This document shows positions 1 through 9,219 of a stretch of 11,000 nucleotides of DNA, one piece after another (positions within the stretch are counted from its first letter, which is position 1; each line of letters begins with the position of its first letter). The position numbers were made by a program, and so were the translations under genes. The notes under the pieces are model-generated. The model had not been told where the DNA came from. It saw nothing but the letters and a program-made list of their open reading frames with translations, and did no database searches. Origin of the DNA: Apostichopus japonicus. Lineage: Eukaryota; Echinodermata; Holothuroidea; Aspidochirotida; Stichopodidae. The stretch is from positions 15,834,984-15,845,983 of the forward strand of contig NC_092564.1 of NCBI RefSeq assembly GCF_037975245.1, read 5' to 3'.

Positions 1-790
1 TCAAAAATATTCTCCCCCGGAGAAGCTGACTCTCCAACTTATTCCCAGTGTTGAGGGCGGGTTTCAATGAGTCAAATAGAGGGTGGGGTTCATTGAGACA
101 AATTATTATTGAGAGAGAGAGAGAGGAGAGGGGAGGGGGGGGGGCTCCTGAAGGTGGCAGTAAAATGCATGTTGAATTTTAATTAAGCATGCGTGACCAT
201 TACTTGACTCTAGCATAGGGCCTAACTGAGGTCAATACTGACTTTTCATATAGAATTTCTGAACGATGAAAATTTGATGAGTATTTGTTGGTAAAAGCAA
301 TATTATGACGTCATCCGTCTCCACTGCTTGTTGTTTTGAATTCTTCGAGAAGGAAGATAGGAAGGCAATGGGTGGGGAGGGTGGTGCAGTGAGATGCAAG
401 AGAACACCCGGAGCGGGAAACTAACGATCAACCATAAGAAACTGAAGGTGGTATTAATATAGGCCTACCCTATCTATAACATCCCAACCATGAAAAAGAA
501 AAACTGAAGAAAATTGAAATAGGAAATAGTGTTGAAACATTTCTTCAAATAACAAAAGAGAGACACTCTAAGTTTTAACAGTATATAATCAATAATGCGT
601 TGTACCGTGCGTACTTGTATTTGAGATTTTTCCGTTCTCTTCAGCTATAGCAATTCAAGAAGATTCATGATCAGCGTATTCCATAAAAGTAAATCATTCT
701 TTCGTTGGTTTGTATATATTAAAGAATTAAATCGAAGTCTGCCATTTAAAACGTATTTAGGTAACAAGAGAGGATAGGTTTACTAGTTAC
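1..790. other. 3' flank or last intron; no exon recognised
   Basis: This region lies downstream of the last recognised exon on the minus strand. It holds a GA/G-rich tract at 111-144 and a TGACGTCA octamer at 306-313. There is no AATAAA on the minus strand; one weak ATTAAA is at 183-178. One possible acceptor (aattttcttcag) would open at about 503 and give a short frame ending after some 15 residues, but nothing in it resembles a known tail. I cannot say whether this is untranslated region, intergenic sequence or intron. Confidence 0.5.
111..144. repeat. GA microsatellite running into a G tract
   Basis: A (GA)n run from 111 passes through GAGG units into a run of ten G broken once by A. It is purine-only on the plus strand, so it could form triplex or G-rich structures. 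Low-complexity sequence like this is prone to length change. Confidence 0.9.
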
Positions 791-972
791 CTGTGTATTC
801 TCCCAGATCTACGAGGAAGCCGTTCCATAGCTGACAGTAATCAGATCGAAGACCCTGGATGTCAGGAAGATTAGGCTTGAATTCTTTACTAATGAGACCA
901 GGGACAGTAAACTCGGGCCAATCGCTTTCGCCCCCTTCTTGTCCGTCATTGTCCCCGCCCATGTTAGGATCA
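791..972 (-). CDS. Carboxylesterase C-terminal domain exon
   Basis: The exon starts with one base that completes the Gly of FAKTG, then reads DPNMGG, an acidic Gly-rich stretch (GGDNDGQEGGESDWPEF), and YCQLWNGFLVDLGEYT. FAKTG-DPN...WPEF and the CxxW motif are the standard end of the catalytic domain. The Cys (residue 46) is the usual partner of the one in AFHCPAEH. The acceptor is cttgtcacgcag|T at 973. The 3' end is ambiguous. There is a reasonable donor g|GTAACT at 790, but reading through gives only Gly-Asn and then TAG at 785-783, so this could be the terminal exon. I ended the feature at the donor; the read-through end would be 783. Confidence 0.88.
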
Positions 973-1787
973 CTGCGTGACAAGAATAAAAGAAGATGAG
1001 TTCTCAATGCAATCTGCATGGTGGATTCATCCAATCAGTACCCCTAGCCAGGCAGTGGCACGCCCTCCCTCCGCCGTCCCCTCCCCCTCTCCCATCTAGA
1101 CTAAAATGCCCTTGATTTGCCAAACTGCACTCATATGTAATTGAGCTCCCCAATTTTCAACAACGATCGTTCAGGTACAGTTCCGTGCTGATGGTGCTGT
1201 TCGTATAAACAAAGTGGGCCACCGAACCATAAAATATGCTAAGTCATATATAGGCTATACTGTATGAGTGGTTGCCTAAAGAATAGTAGACTGTGAAGCT
1301 CGCCGAATGGTGACACACTTTGTATTTTAACGCACGTATAACGTTGTAGTGGCGTATAACGGCCATAGCGCCAAGTCTTATCTTAGTTCCAATTATAATT
1401 TTTTAATCGTGAAAAAATGTGTTAAAAATGTGTATTTGTAAACTGCACGGCTCTGTTTCTGAGTCGTTACAGACATTTGCAACACCCTATGTTGCCTGTT
1501 TATTTTATCATACACTGTATTATTGCTACTTAGATTGCATAGTATTGCCATTTTACCACAACTACAATTATGCACATGGATCCGCTCGAAAGGTTAATCA
1601 TCATCGAATGACCCGACCTAATGCGCTGCTTCTTTTGATATATTGTCAGTTATGATCATCACTTTTCTGCCTTTAGGTGTAAGAACTGCATAAATCAAAG
1701 TACAGGACAATTGAAGGTGATTGGAGTCATTTATGGTTGAATGTGGATATTACTCCAAGCGAGCAGTCGGAAGGGTTTCGGGTTCAG

Positions 1788-1888
1788 TATGCTAATCTTG
1801 CACCTCTTCTAGCTCAAAATCGAAACCGAGTCATAGTATGGACATTTGCAGCCTTGCAGGTGCCATGATAGGCCAGGCCACCAGCTAT
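1788..1888 (+). repeat. Diverged dispersed repeat, copy 1 (family C)
   Basis: Two blocks recur elsewhere in the window in the same order. The block at 1808-1825 (TCTAGCTCAAAATCGAAA) matches 8429-8446 at 16 of 18 bases. The block 1859-1888, starting GGTGCCATGA and ending CAGCTAT, matches 8939-8968 without gaps at about 22 of 30. No terminal repeats or target duplications were seen, so the class is unknown. Confidence 0.55.
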
Positions 1889-2054
1889 TATTTTTGTGGG
1901 CGGAGGGGTATGCCAGTTGAAGTGTGAAAGTCCTTTAATTGTGGTACGTCGCCACCTTCAAATTCGTATTTACTGCGCTGGAATTTCTTTTTAAAGTACG
2001 CCCTCACTTTCCTATGACTTTTGGCTATAGATATGTTAGTTCAATTCAGTGAAC

Positions 2055-2108
2055 GGACGCAATGGATATGATTATAAATGCATTGGTACCTGACCACCAT
2101 TTGCGTCC
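2055..2108. repeat. Imperfect inverted repeat
   Basis: GGACGCAATGG at 2055-2065 faces CCATTTGCGTCC at 2097-2108, complementary apart from one extra base, around a spacer of 31 bases. It may be a small foldback or chance; no flanking duplication was found. Confidence 0.5.
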
Positions 2109-2820
2109 ACAATAACTAGATTCATTGTGACGATGACAAGAGAGCATAGTTACCCTCATTGGTGGGTGTATGGGGTGTATGGGTTGTATGTACATATGAT
2201 AGATCCAGCAACATTTCCATGTGATTAAATGTTGCTCTGATTCAGCCTGAATTGAAAATAAAAATAAAATTAGAAGTGACTGTTTTGGGATCGACTGTTG
2301 AAAGATAGCTAAGAAGTATGACGTCACTAGCAGTCATGAAACGCAACTATTCACTGGGTACAGTCACTCAATGTAGCTTACACATGTTTTTCGTGTACTT
2401 GGAAGCTGTACAGCCGAACGCAGAAGTGTGTCATGTTTGGAGTTGTTCGCTATTGCAAATTCCATAGTTTTATGTCAACATGTGAAAGATTCTGACACAA
2501 ACTCAGATTTTACAACAACTGTTTGATTTGACACTGAAATTCATTTCAAGGATATTCGAAACTTAACATCAAAGACAGGGGTGTAGTTCATTAGTTCGCA
2601 TCTAGTCAACTTTTCATTTCAAATAATTCAGTTCAATTCAAGTAACTCAAATGTATTGCAGCTTTGTGTCACGGTTATGCGTTTTCCATGTATAGTGAAT
2701 ATGATTACGAAAAAAGAAATTCGTAATTATCTGATGCGAACATGATCTGTAAATATAATATTTTCTCATTGACAAAAAGACAAGATATATAAATATTTCA
2801 TCATACTAGTAATTTCTTAC

Positions 2821-3437
2821 CCGGTTTTGGCAAAATTTGTGAAGTAGCGCATCATATCGAGGGCGAGTGTTTTCTCTTCTGGTGTTTGAAACCAGTTAAA
2901 AGTATCAGAGAATGCCCACCCGAAAAAGAATGGTATGTCTTCGGCATGTGCGATACCCCACCAACTCGGCACGGGGGGCCATACGGACCTAGCTGGCATA
3001 TGGTTAAAGTAATACCGGTAAACTTTGTTCCCATTGAGGGCGTAAGTCCGGGCAGTATGTTCGGCTGGACAATGGAAGGCTTCATCGGTCATCAGGTCCA
3101 TGTAATTGTAGAAGTAATTCGTAGATGGGTTGTCTGCTAACTGCCAATCGATGTATTGTTGTTCGATAGCATTGACAGTTACCGCCGTTTTATCCACATA
3201 GGTAAACCGTTCAATGCGGTCGACGAATTTGTCATAATCGGAATATGGGTTCTTTTTGGGAATTTGCTCCGGGTAGGCCCTGAGTACGATAAGGGAGCCA
3301 TCATCTGCCGTATTACCGATGAAAATATCGCATTGTTTGAAATTGCCTTCGGCCAATAAAATACGCGGATGTTTAGTGATAAATTCACCGTCAATCACTG
3401 GTACTAGAGGGATGATGTTGGTCGTTGTCAAAGATAA
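2821..3437 (-). CDS. Carboxylesterase exon with catalytic acid and histidine
   Basis: This is the largest exon, 205 codons plus two bases. It opens LSLTTTNIIPLVPVIDGEF, the family's F-x-P-V-V-D-G-E-F block. At residues 41-48 it has GNTADDGS, where the second Asp (codon 3302-3300) sits in the place of the catalytic acid, which is usually Glu in cholinesterases. At residues 161-173 it has GIAHAEDIPFFFG, matching GVxHxxELxFVFG, and this His (codon 2948-2946) completes the triad. Cys in AFHCPAEH (residue 123) should pair with the Cys of the last exon. The exon closes with MMRYFTNFAKTG, the usual F-A-x-T-G-x-P-N segment split by a phase-2 intron. The acceptor is tttttattttcag|TTA and the donor gg|GTAAGA. 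Confidence 0.96.
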
Positions 3438-3590
3438 CTGAAAATAAAAAGAACCAAAGTAAATAAAAGATATGTGATATCAATAACAAGTATTACATTT
3501 AAAATCAATATGCCAGTAATAGACAATGCATAAAGGGTATGCATTGAATGCAAAAAAAAACATTTCCACATATTGCTTTGTCAACCCCAT

Positions 3591-3602
3591 CCCCCCCCCC
3601 CC
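3591..3602. repeat. C12 homopolymer
   Basis: An uninterrupted run of twelve C, preceded by CCCCAT and followed by TCACCC. It lies in an intron and is likely to vary in length or be miscalled in assembly. Confidence 0.85.
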
Positions 3603-4657
3603 TCACCCTCTCCGATAACACACACATCAGTACCATGTTCCTGTGTTTATGAGTGAGCCAATTGTGCATGTTCTTGAAAAGTTTTGTTTTCCTTTGTAAC
3701 TGTGTTATTTATCTATACTTTTACACGTGAATTACACGTAAAGGAACCCATGGGGAGGAGGGGAGGGATGGCTGCATCAGCCTTCACTCTTTAAAGTGAG
3801 GCAGGAGAACATTTCTGCCCCTTCAACGCTTTTAGTAGGATGCATTAGGAAGCAAAAAGAGAGTCAGGCGAACTCCGTTTTAGTTTCATATACATCATAC
3901 TGCTAAATTATATTATATAATGTACCAAACCTATTGGGTAATATAGATGACGTAGCCTTAATAAAAAACAAAAACAACCCTACAAGAGTGCTAACATAGT
4001 CTACTTGAAACGGCTGCTGTTCAACAAATGCAATAAACAAACAATCTTCTTGGGAAGTAACCCCAAAAGACCGCCTGATTTCTCCACCTTCACGCACACA
4101 TGCACATTTTGAAAGCATCATATGCTACTGTATGAATTCAAGAACTTGTTTTGTCTAGGACATTTAGTTTTCTTCTGTAGAATTAGGTATGACTATTACA
4201 AAGGACGACAAATGACACTTTAGACTCATTCAGACATGGTGGTATCACGCATGTATTTTGCTGTTACATATTCATACAATTTTAGCAGACTTTCAGCAAA
4301 ATTTGATACCTTCCCAGATTAAAAATTTCATCAAGATATGCGTTTTTGTTTTATCTTAAGTAGTGTTGGAGAAATTGGATTCAATACGGATGTTGTGCAA
4401 AATGGGCAATACGGCAATTTTGTGACGAAGGTTCTTAGTCCTACCTGAATCCTTCCTGTTGAGTACCCGATTGATGGCGCTCTTACAAAATAATTTACTA
4501 ACGACTCAAAGTATACTGCTCATCTATTTCAGCGCATTCCACCCAGGTCATTTGGTAATTAGTGATTACGTGCCTGTATATGAACTGTTTGCACGTTTTT
4601 GAGACCAGAAGTTTGCAAATAGGGATCGAGGAGATGGACATTGAAATGGAGGCTTGA

Positions 4658-4698
4658 GGGGGGGGGGGGGGTGGAGAGCGGAGCAGGGAGTGCGGGGA
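4658..4698 (+). repeat. G14 run with adjacent G-tracts (G-quadruplex candidate)
   Basis: Fourteen consecutive G (4658-4671) are followed by GGAG, GGG and GGGG tracts up to about 4698. The plus strand could fold into a G-quadruplex. On the transcribed gene strand this is C-rich, so the structure would form in the DNA and not in the esterase pre-mRNA. Confidence 0.6.
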
Positions 4699-4740
4699 GG
4701 TTGGTTCGAGATAAGATACAACTATTGTGTGATTTTATGT

Positions 4741-4752
4741 GGTACCGGTACC
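4741..4752. repeat. 12-bp palindrome GGTACCGGTACC
   Basis: A perfect 12-base palindrome made of two adjacent GGTACC units. It lies inside an intron, with no known role. Confidence 0.6.
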
Positions 4753-4793
4753 GTCTACAACGTGGAAGCCAAATATGAAAACAAAGTTCGTTA

Positions 4794-4827
4794 TTCCAAC
4801 CAGGGAGAAACAACTCCCTGTTCCAAC
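4794..4827. repeat. Mini-hairpin insertion 1 with exact 7-bp direct repeats
   Basis: A 20-base hairpin has arms CAGGGAG (4801-4807) and CTCCCTG (4814-4820) around a 6-base loop. The 7-mer TTCCAAC lies immediately on both sides (4794-4800 and 4821-4827), as a target-site duplication would. Related hairpins are at 6845 and 7576. Confidence 0.65.
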
Positions 4828-4896
4828 ATTCCCCTTCCGGTAACATTAGCTTTTCTCACATACAAAACTGCCGAGATTTGAACCAAACATCCTTAC

Positions 4897-5067
4897 CGTG
4901 TTACCAGCTGCTGTTAGCTCTTGAGCACTTACTCCCCTCAGACATTCAGCTAGGTCCGCACTATTGGCTGCGTCGTCACATCCGGCGAGTCTCCCGAGTA
5001 AAAAAGCATCATCCCGCGCCTTGTTGATGTTATACTCTACGCCCCAAGGCGCAGTCATAGTGCCACT
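4897..5067 (-). CDS. Carboxylesterase exon with loop disulfide cysteines
   Basis: This 57-codon exon begins SGTMTAPWGVEYN and continues through LGRLAGCDD to ECLRGVSAQELTAAGNT. The pair of cysteines in AGC...ECLR corresponds to the conserved small-loop disulfide of cholinesterases and carboxylesterases (GCxxx...xxCLR). The acceptor is tgcctctttcag|AGT at 5068, with a strong pyrimidine tract. The donor is acg|GTAAGG at 4896. Both ends are phase 0 and agree with the neighbouring exons. An alternative GT eleven bases upstream (ctg|GTAACA) would break phase with the next exon and was not chosen. Confidence 0.93.
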
Positions 5068-6445
5068 CTGAAAGAGGCAAAATAGTCCAAAAATGCTGGT
5101 GTTCAAAGTGAATTTTTGGAAATGTTTGACAGAAAGGATTTTCGGATACAATACCTTATGAAGTGACTGTGATTGGATCTTGGTAAAATATGTAACTTTA
5201 ACTTTTCTGCGTTGTAGTGTGACCTAGTTTATTTCAGCAGAAAGTGTTTTTCTTGTACTCAATTTACATAAATTCAGAAGAAAATTGTGTACAAGAATCT
5301 TTTTATCAATGGAAAGGGTAACAATTGTTGATTTCATATCTGATCAGTTTGACTAAATTTGGGCTTATTTTCATACAAGTATGCAAATTAGGTCCCCAAA
5401 TAACTTATTTTGGAATAAATATAATAGTAATAAATCTTTCGTGTTTTTTGTGAAGTTTTTATTAAAATAGTATTATCTAACATATTTCCTATCTTCCTTT
5501 AACTATGGTAAAAATTGATTTAAAGAATTTTTATCTAAAAGAAAAGTTTATGTATCAAACTAGTTGTAAGCAAAATGCTTTTGATATCAGATGGCATAAG
5601 TGGAAATCTTTATTTGAAGTTTAATGATTTATTTTTTGTTGTCATTAATTTTGACTATTGGTCATAAAGTATATGTTATTATGAATTGTACATTGTTTGG
5701 ACTCTTGTTGGAATGATAATAAAAAAAAATAAAAAAAACATATTTCCTATCGTTTGAGACGGAGAACGTGAGAAAGAAAACCAAACACTGTGACATTATA
5801 CCAAAAATATCTCCATTTTCAAATGTTACGTTGCGTAACAGCATATATAACATACTATAATACTATATACAAAGAAAGAAATAAGAATTCTTGTGACTAA
5901 TAAATAAAAACCTATTTGGTGTTATTAGACTTGCAAGAAATACAAAGCAAGAAAATATGTCTATACAATGACGCTTTCATCCCATGACGATAAAAAAAAC
6001 CTCGAAAACATTACATTGTCTAATTTTATGCCATATGTTTTCACTACATAGTGTTTTCATAACATGCCATGTTGTAATCTAGTGAATAAACACATCAGAC
6101 AAGTTTCGTTGCCCCTCCTCTAAGAATGCAACAGCAGATAATCTGGAATTCCCCACCAATGCATTAGGCTATTAGGTCTGAAGAAAGGGAAGTGTGGGGC
6201 GAGGGGAGGGGGGTCGTCTATGGACTACACCCCGGGAATTTGATGGGCAACAGAATAATGTATTCCCATTGTCAGAAAAATTATGCATACTCCTTGCAGG
6301 AATGTATACCATGAATTTAAGTAGACTTCAAATAGTGGGCCCGATGATGTCATCGTCCCGGGACCGGACCTGGCTGCCCCCCCCACGAACCATTATAATT
6401 GTCGTTTTGTTTATGTGTGTCTGGTACATATAGACCTATACTTAC
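5068..6445 (-). other. Intron (phase 0), 1378 bases
   Basis: The intron runs from donor GTAAGT at 6445 to acceptor tgcctctttcag at 5068. Its middle is strongly AT-rich. It includes an A-rich tract at 5719-5739 and a 15-base direct repeat AACATATTTCCTATC at 5479-5493 and 5737-5751. Its 5' part holds a copy of a diverged repeat (6192-6372) shared with another intron of this gene. No gene is recognised. Confidence 0.88.
6192..6372 (+). repeat. Diverged dispersed repeat, copy A
   Basis: This segment matches 9867-10033 in several collinear blocks: a G-rich start, CCCCGGG, a 28-base block (6247-6274 against 9939-9966, 21 identities, no gap), GCATACTC, and a 25-base block (6336-6360 against 9994-10018, 18 identities) followed by CCGGACCT against CCGGATCT. 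Order and orientation agree. The class is unknown, and no transposon ends were recognised. Confidence 0.7.
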
Positions 6446-6564
6446 GATAGGCATTGCACGATTAAAGTATTCCCAGCTCGGCTGACCGATCAATTGATGT
6501 CCGACACTCGCCCCTCCTGCACTCTGACCAAAAATGGTGATCCTATCAGGGTCCCCACCAAATG
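6446..6564 (-). CDS. Carboxylesterase exon with catalytic serine (GQSAGG)
   Basis: This exon carries the nucleophile elbow. After two bases that finish an Ala codon it reads FGGDPDRITIFGQSAGGAS, then VGHQLIGQPSWEYFNRAMPI. FGGDPxxxTxFGxSAGG is the type-B carboxylesterase serine signature, and the catalytic Ser codon is at 6523-6521. The acceptor is a textbook cttttattacag|ca. The donor is c|GTAAGT at 6445. The exon leaves in phase 0, so RAMPI runs directly into SGT of the next exon, as the family's R-A-I-x-x-S-G-T/S does. It is 119 bases long. No disabling change is visible, so the gene appears functional at its active-site serine. Confidence 0.96.
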
Positions 6565-6837
6565 CTGTAATAAAAGACGAGGGAGCATGAACTCAATATC
6601 TCGATGACGTCTACACATCCTCTCCTAAAACGAACTAATAAAGGAACAAGATGAAACAAACCCGCACATACACACACAAAACAGTGAAGAAGAATGAGAA
6701 AGAAAACATTACTTCTGTGATACCTCCCAAATGGAATAAGATTATTATTATTATTTTATTTTTTGGGGCTAAGGTTGTTCCTTGCAGTTATCTTTATCAT
6801 ATAGATAGTAATGATGGTTGAATTTATATCTTCTTTA

Positions 6838-6871
6838 ATCTTAACAGGGAGTTGTGACTCCCTGATGTCAA
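6838..6871. repeat. Mini-hairpin insertion 2
   Basis: CAGGGAGT (6845-6852) and ACTCCCTG (6857-6864) form a perfect 8-bp stem around TGTG. The flanking 7-mers ATCTTAA and ATGTCAA agree at five of seven positions, which could be a decayed target duplication. It shares its ends with the hairpins at 4801 and 7576. Confidence 0.6.
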
Positions 6872-7568
6872 GTACCTGTAAGTTCACCCAAAAATATACA
6901 TTCGTCTACGGGGTCCTGCGAGGTACCTTGTAATACAGTATTGTGCGCTGGGTTGTGGCTGAGCGCTATGGGATGACGTCATGGTTCGCGTAGTTGTGGC
7001 GCAATGTAGTGTCCCAGGAGCTACGGTTTTCATTGTACACATTGGAATGCGTGAATGTGTTACCAGGTGGATTAACTGACGTAAAGTGGTAATGTAGGCC
7101 TTGGCCTTGATAGAGGACTGGAAACCTGTTTAATAATGATTTCACTCACTGAACATGATGGATGGGGTGTGGGAGGGAGAGGGGAGACATGTGTTCAAAC
7201 CACGTCATGTCCTTAAACGAGCCGAACCCACTTTTTTTGGAAAGAATCAACAAAAAAACGTAGCGGTACAATCAAGGGTGTCTCCAGGGTGGATCCATGG
7301 TGGATCCAGGATGTTAAAATAGGAGTATGTCAGTGATGACTTTGGATCCGACTCCCTTGTGAGGCTGAGTCTCCAGACAGAAAAATAGACGTCAAATGGT
7401 GTAGTCCGTGGCATATTTAGGCTTTGAGTTATAGGTCTATAATATGGTTTATACCCAAGGATGTGTTAATAAATAATTTTATATGAGGTTGTATGAGGTT
7501 GAAACGAGAGACCGAGGAAGAGGTGTACACACCCAACCACATCCCGATCACGATGCAATGTATACCTC

Positions 7569-7611
7569 GATATACCAGGGAGTTGTTTCCATAACAACTC
7601 CCTGGAAATAC
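7569..7611. repeat. Mini-hairpin insertion 3 with 13-bp arms
   Basis: CCAGGGAGTTGTT (7575-7587) and AACAACTCCCTGG (7593-7605) are perfect reverse complements around TCCAT. If the element is taken from CAGGGAG (7576) to CTCCCTG (7604), the flanking 7-mers are GATATAC and GAAATAC, six of seven identical. It is the longest of the three related hairpins. Confidence 0.68.
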
Positions 7612-7973
7612 TTTGTGAAAATACTGCCGCGAGTATATGCGGCAAGCTCGAGCATCTCACATGCACATAATGCAGGCAGTACCACAACTGCGCGCATAAA
7701 ACACTGCTTATTGAAACGATTAAAAAATACCACAGTAAAAAGTTTGGCAGACTTCACTCATTAGTCTATGGAAAAAATGCATTTCTGATGACCATTTAGA
7801 TACAAGGCCACAATTAGAGTTGTGTACGTCCGCCTTGGAAATGTTTTTTATCCATTGTCGGAGAGTAGTAGTCCCTAAGTTATTGACTTACTGATGTCAC
7901 GACATTCCTGCATGTTTCAGTTATCAACATTGGTTTGTTTGTTCTTCGGGATGTTTGACTTGGGTGAATTGAG

Positions 7974-7985
7974 CTATCATGATAG
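7974..7985. repeat. 12-bp palindrome CTATCATGATAG
   Basis: A perfect 12-base palindrome within the intron. No regulatory role can be inferred from sequence alone. Confidence 0.6.
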
Positions 7986-8212
7986 TGTAAGCATTAGGAG
8001 GATTGAAGGTAATGTAAGGCAATTTAGAAATTAGTTGATTAAACATGAAGATAACTCAACGAGAGTTGGCACACCACTCTAAAAAAAAGTTGGGCAGATA
8101 TTTTAACCGACACTGTGTCCGTCTATGCATCTCACCAAATTTGGGCAAATGTCCCTCCCCCCCAACCACCTCAAGAAAAAGTAGTAACATGAAGACAATT
8201 TCTCCAATTCAT

Positions 8213-8300
8213 CAATTTCTTGGCAAATTAAGTTCAATTTCTTGGCAAATTAAGTTCAATTTCTTGGCAAATTAAGTTCAATTTCTTGGCAAATTAAGTT
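8213..8300. repeat. Minisatellite, 4 perfect copies of a 22-bp unit
   Basis: Four identical head-to-tail copies (8213-8234, 8235-8256, 8257-8278, 8279-8300) begin CAATTTCTTGG and end AAATTAAGTT. Each unit contains the short inverted repeat AATTT/AAATT. A degenerate relative (CAATTTCTCC) precedes the array. Perfect identity implies recent expansion or ongoing homogenisation. Confidence 0.95.
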
Positions 8301-8414
8301 TACTTGGTGTGTTGAGCAGAACTCATACCCAAATTTGGTTGGAGACGTACGTACCCAGTGTTGGGTAAGATATTTGCGCAATTTATATTTTTGCAGTGAT
8401 GAGTTGGGAAGTAT

Positions 8415-8459
8415 TATACTAAACTTCCTCTAGCTCAGAATCTAAATTATCATAGTGGC
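8415..8459 (+). repeat. Diverged dispersed repeat, copy 2 (family C, left half)
   Basis: TCTAGCTCA at 8429-8437 and the following bases match copy 1 at 1808-1825 (16 of 18), then TCATAGT is shared after a small gap. Only the left half of the family is seen here. Confidence 0.5.
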
Positions 8460-8483
8460 TAAATTTACAATAACTATGATAAT
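8446..8483. repeat. 11-bp perfect inverted repeat
   Basis: ATTATCATAGT (8446-8456) and ACTATGATAAT (8473-8483) are exact reverse complements around a 16-base spacer. The left arm overlaps the family C copy 2. Confidence 0.65.
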
Positions 8484-8884
8484 CCAACGAAACCAGGTAT
8501 ATCAAAAGGTGGAAAATATGAAGTGTCAGTTGGAAATTTGTATCTAAATGTAATCATATATGGACTACGGAAAGTAAAGAATTTAGTACGAAAACCACTG
8601 CAGTAATTAATTGTGGTATAGGATATGCGTCAGGTGGCATACTCCTATTAGAGTCTATATCCATCCGCTCGATTGTTCTCCTTCAGGAAAAGTGCCAAAA
8701 AGCAGCAGGAGAACATCTTTTTTGACCTGTTATCAATCATGATCTAGTTTTTTGTGGCTTGCATGTTGAAGAGCATGAATGTGGTGAGAAAATTGGGTCA
8801 AGTTTAGACCCTTTTAGGCCTCCCAGGAGCAGCGTAGGAAATTTGTTTACCATTGAGTGAAGAGGTTTGTTTACAAGTGACGAA

Positions 8885-8968
8885 AACTTCCGGCTCGGAT
8901 AGCAAAAAATCTACATGGTCATGATACGAAAAATTGATGGTGCCATGAAAGACCAACTTGTCAGCTAT
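8885..8968 (+). repeat. Diverged dispersed repeat, copy 3 (family C)
   Basis: The strong block 8939-8968 (GGTGCCATGA...CAGCTAT) aligns without gaps to copy 1 at 1859-1888. The left half (AACTTCCGGCTCGG, then AAAAATC, then GTCATGATA) follows copy 1 more loosely. The shared order suggests a common repeat source. Confidence 0.5.
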
Positions 8969-9151
8969 CCGGTGATGGGTAGCGTTTAGCTAATGAAAAC
9001 TTCTATCTAGACTTAGAGACCACATTACTTTTGTGATTCAGTGTGTAAGTCAATGGGGCTTTTAATGGTCATATGCTACCTTCAGCTGAGCAGCTGATCG
9101 TCTGCAGTGCATTATCTATACGAGTCAACTATATATAACTTCAGTGCAGGC

Positions 9152-9153
<2 letters not shown>

Positions 9154-9218
<65 letters not shown>

Positions 9219-9219
9219 A
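9154..9219. repeat. Compound microsatellite (TA)n(TG)n beside a splice donor
   Basis: About 25 TA units (9154-9204) pass directly into about eight TG units (to 9219). On the gene strand the intron begins GTGAGTA at 9226 and the CA tract starts at once, so the splice donor is followed by (CA)n(TA)n. Length variation here may affect splicing of the exon at 9227-9304. Confidence 0.95.

Larger units (their letters stand above)
973..2820 (-). other. Intron (phase 2), 1848 bases
   Basis: The intron is bounded by donor GTAAGA at 2820 and acceptor CAG at 973. It contains a pyrimidine-rich stretch near the acceptor side (about 1061-1095), one copy of a diverged dispersed repeat (1788-1888), an imperfect inverted repeat (2055-2065 with 2097-2108), and a short TGTATGGG-like tandem at 2165-2190. 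No coding sequence or RNA gene is recognised in it. Open frames here (for example 1419-1655 plus and 2046-2327 minus) look random. Confidence 0.85.
3438..4896 (-). other. Intron (phase 0), 1459 bases
   Basis: The intron runs from donor GTAAGG at 4896 to acceptor ttttattttcag at 3438. It contains a C12 run, a G14 run with neighbouring G-tracts, a GGTACC doublet, and one of the three CAGGGAG hairpins near its 5' end. The rest is AT-rich with no recognised gene. The frames at 3903-4121 and 4559-4846 show no family resemblance. Confidence 0.88.

Noticed and set aside
478-503. Possible terminal exon after acceptor aattttcttcag near 503
   Set aside because: It gives about 15 residues before a stop, with no resemblance to a known esterase tail; too weak to annotate.
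2886-3359. Plus-strand open frames opposite the large exon
   Set aside because: They are antisense shadows of the esterase exon, with no family motifs of their own.
4870-4985. B-box-like GGTTCAAATCTC on the minus strand, hinting at a tRNA or SINE
   Set aside because: No matching A box or cloverleaf stems, and the upstream sequence is a conserved esterase exon.
7273-7359. CAAGGGTGTC and GACTCCCTTG as transposon-like ends
   Set aside because: Nine of ten bases pair, but the flanking 8-mers (GGTACAAT and TGAGGCTG) show no target duplication.
7466-7764. Overlapping open frames on both strands
   Set aside because: Short, on both strands of the same stretch, and built partly on the CAGGGAG hairpin; no coding signal seen.
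8045-8275. Plus-strand open frame of 76 codons
   Set aside because: It runs through the 22-bp minisatellite and has no recognisable protein features.
8213-8300. CRISPR-like array
   Set aside because: The units are directly adjacent with no spacers, so it is a plain tandem repeat.
3801-8716. 12-base match GCAGGAGAACAT at 3801 and 8705
   Set aside because: A 12-mer shared within 11 kb is expected by chance, and the flanks do not align.
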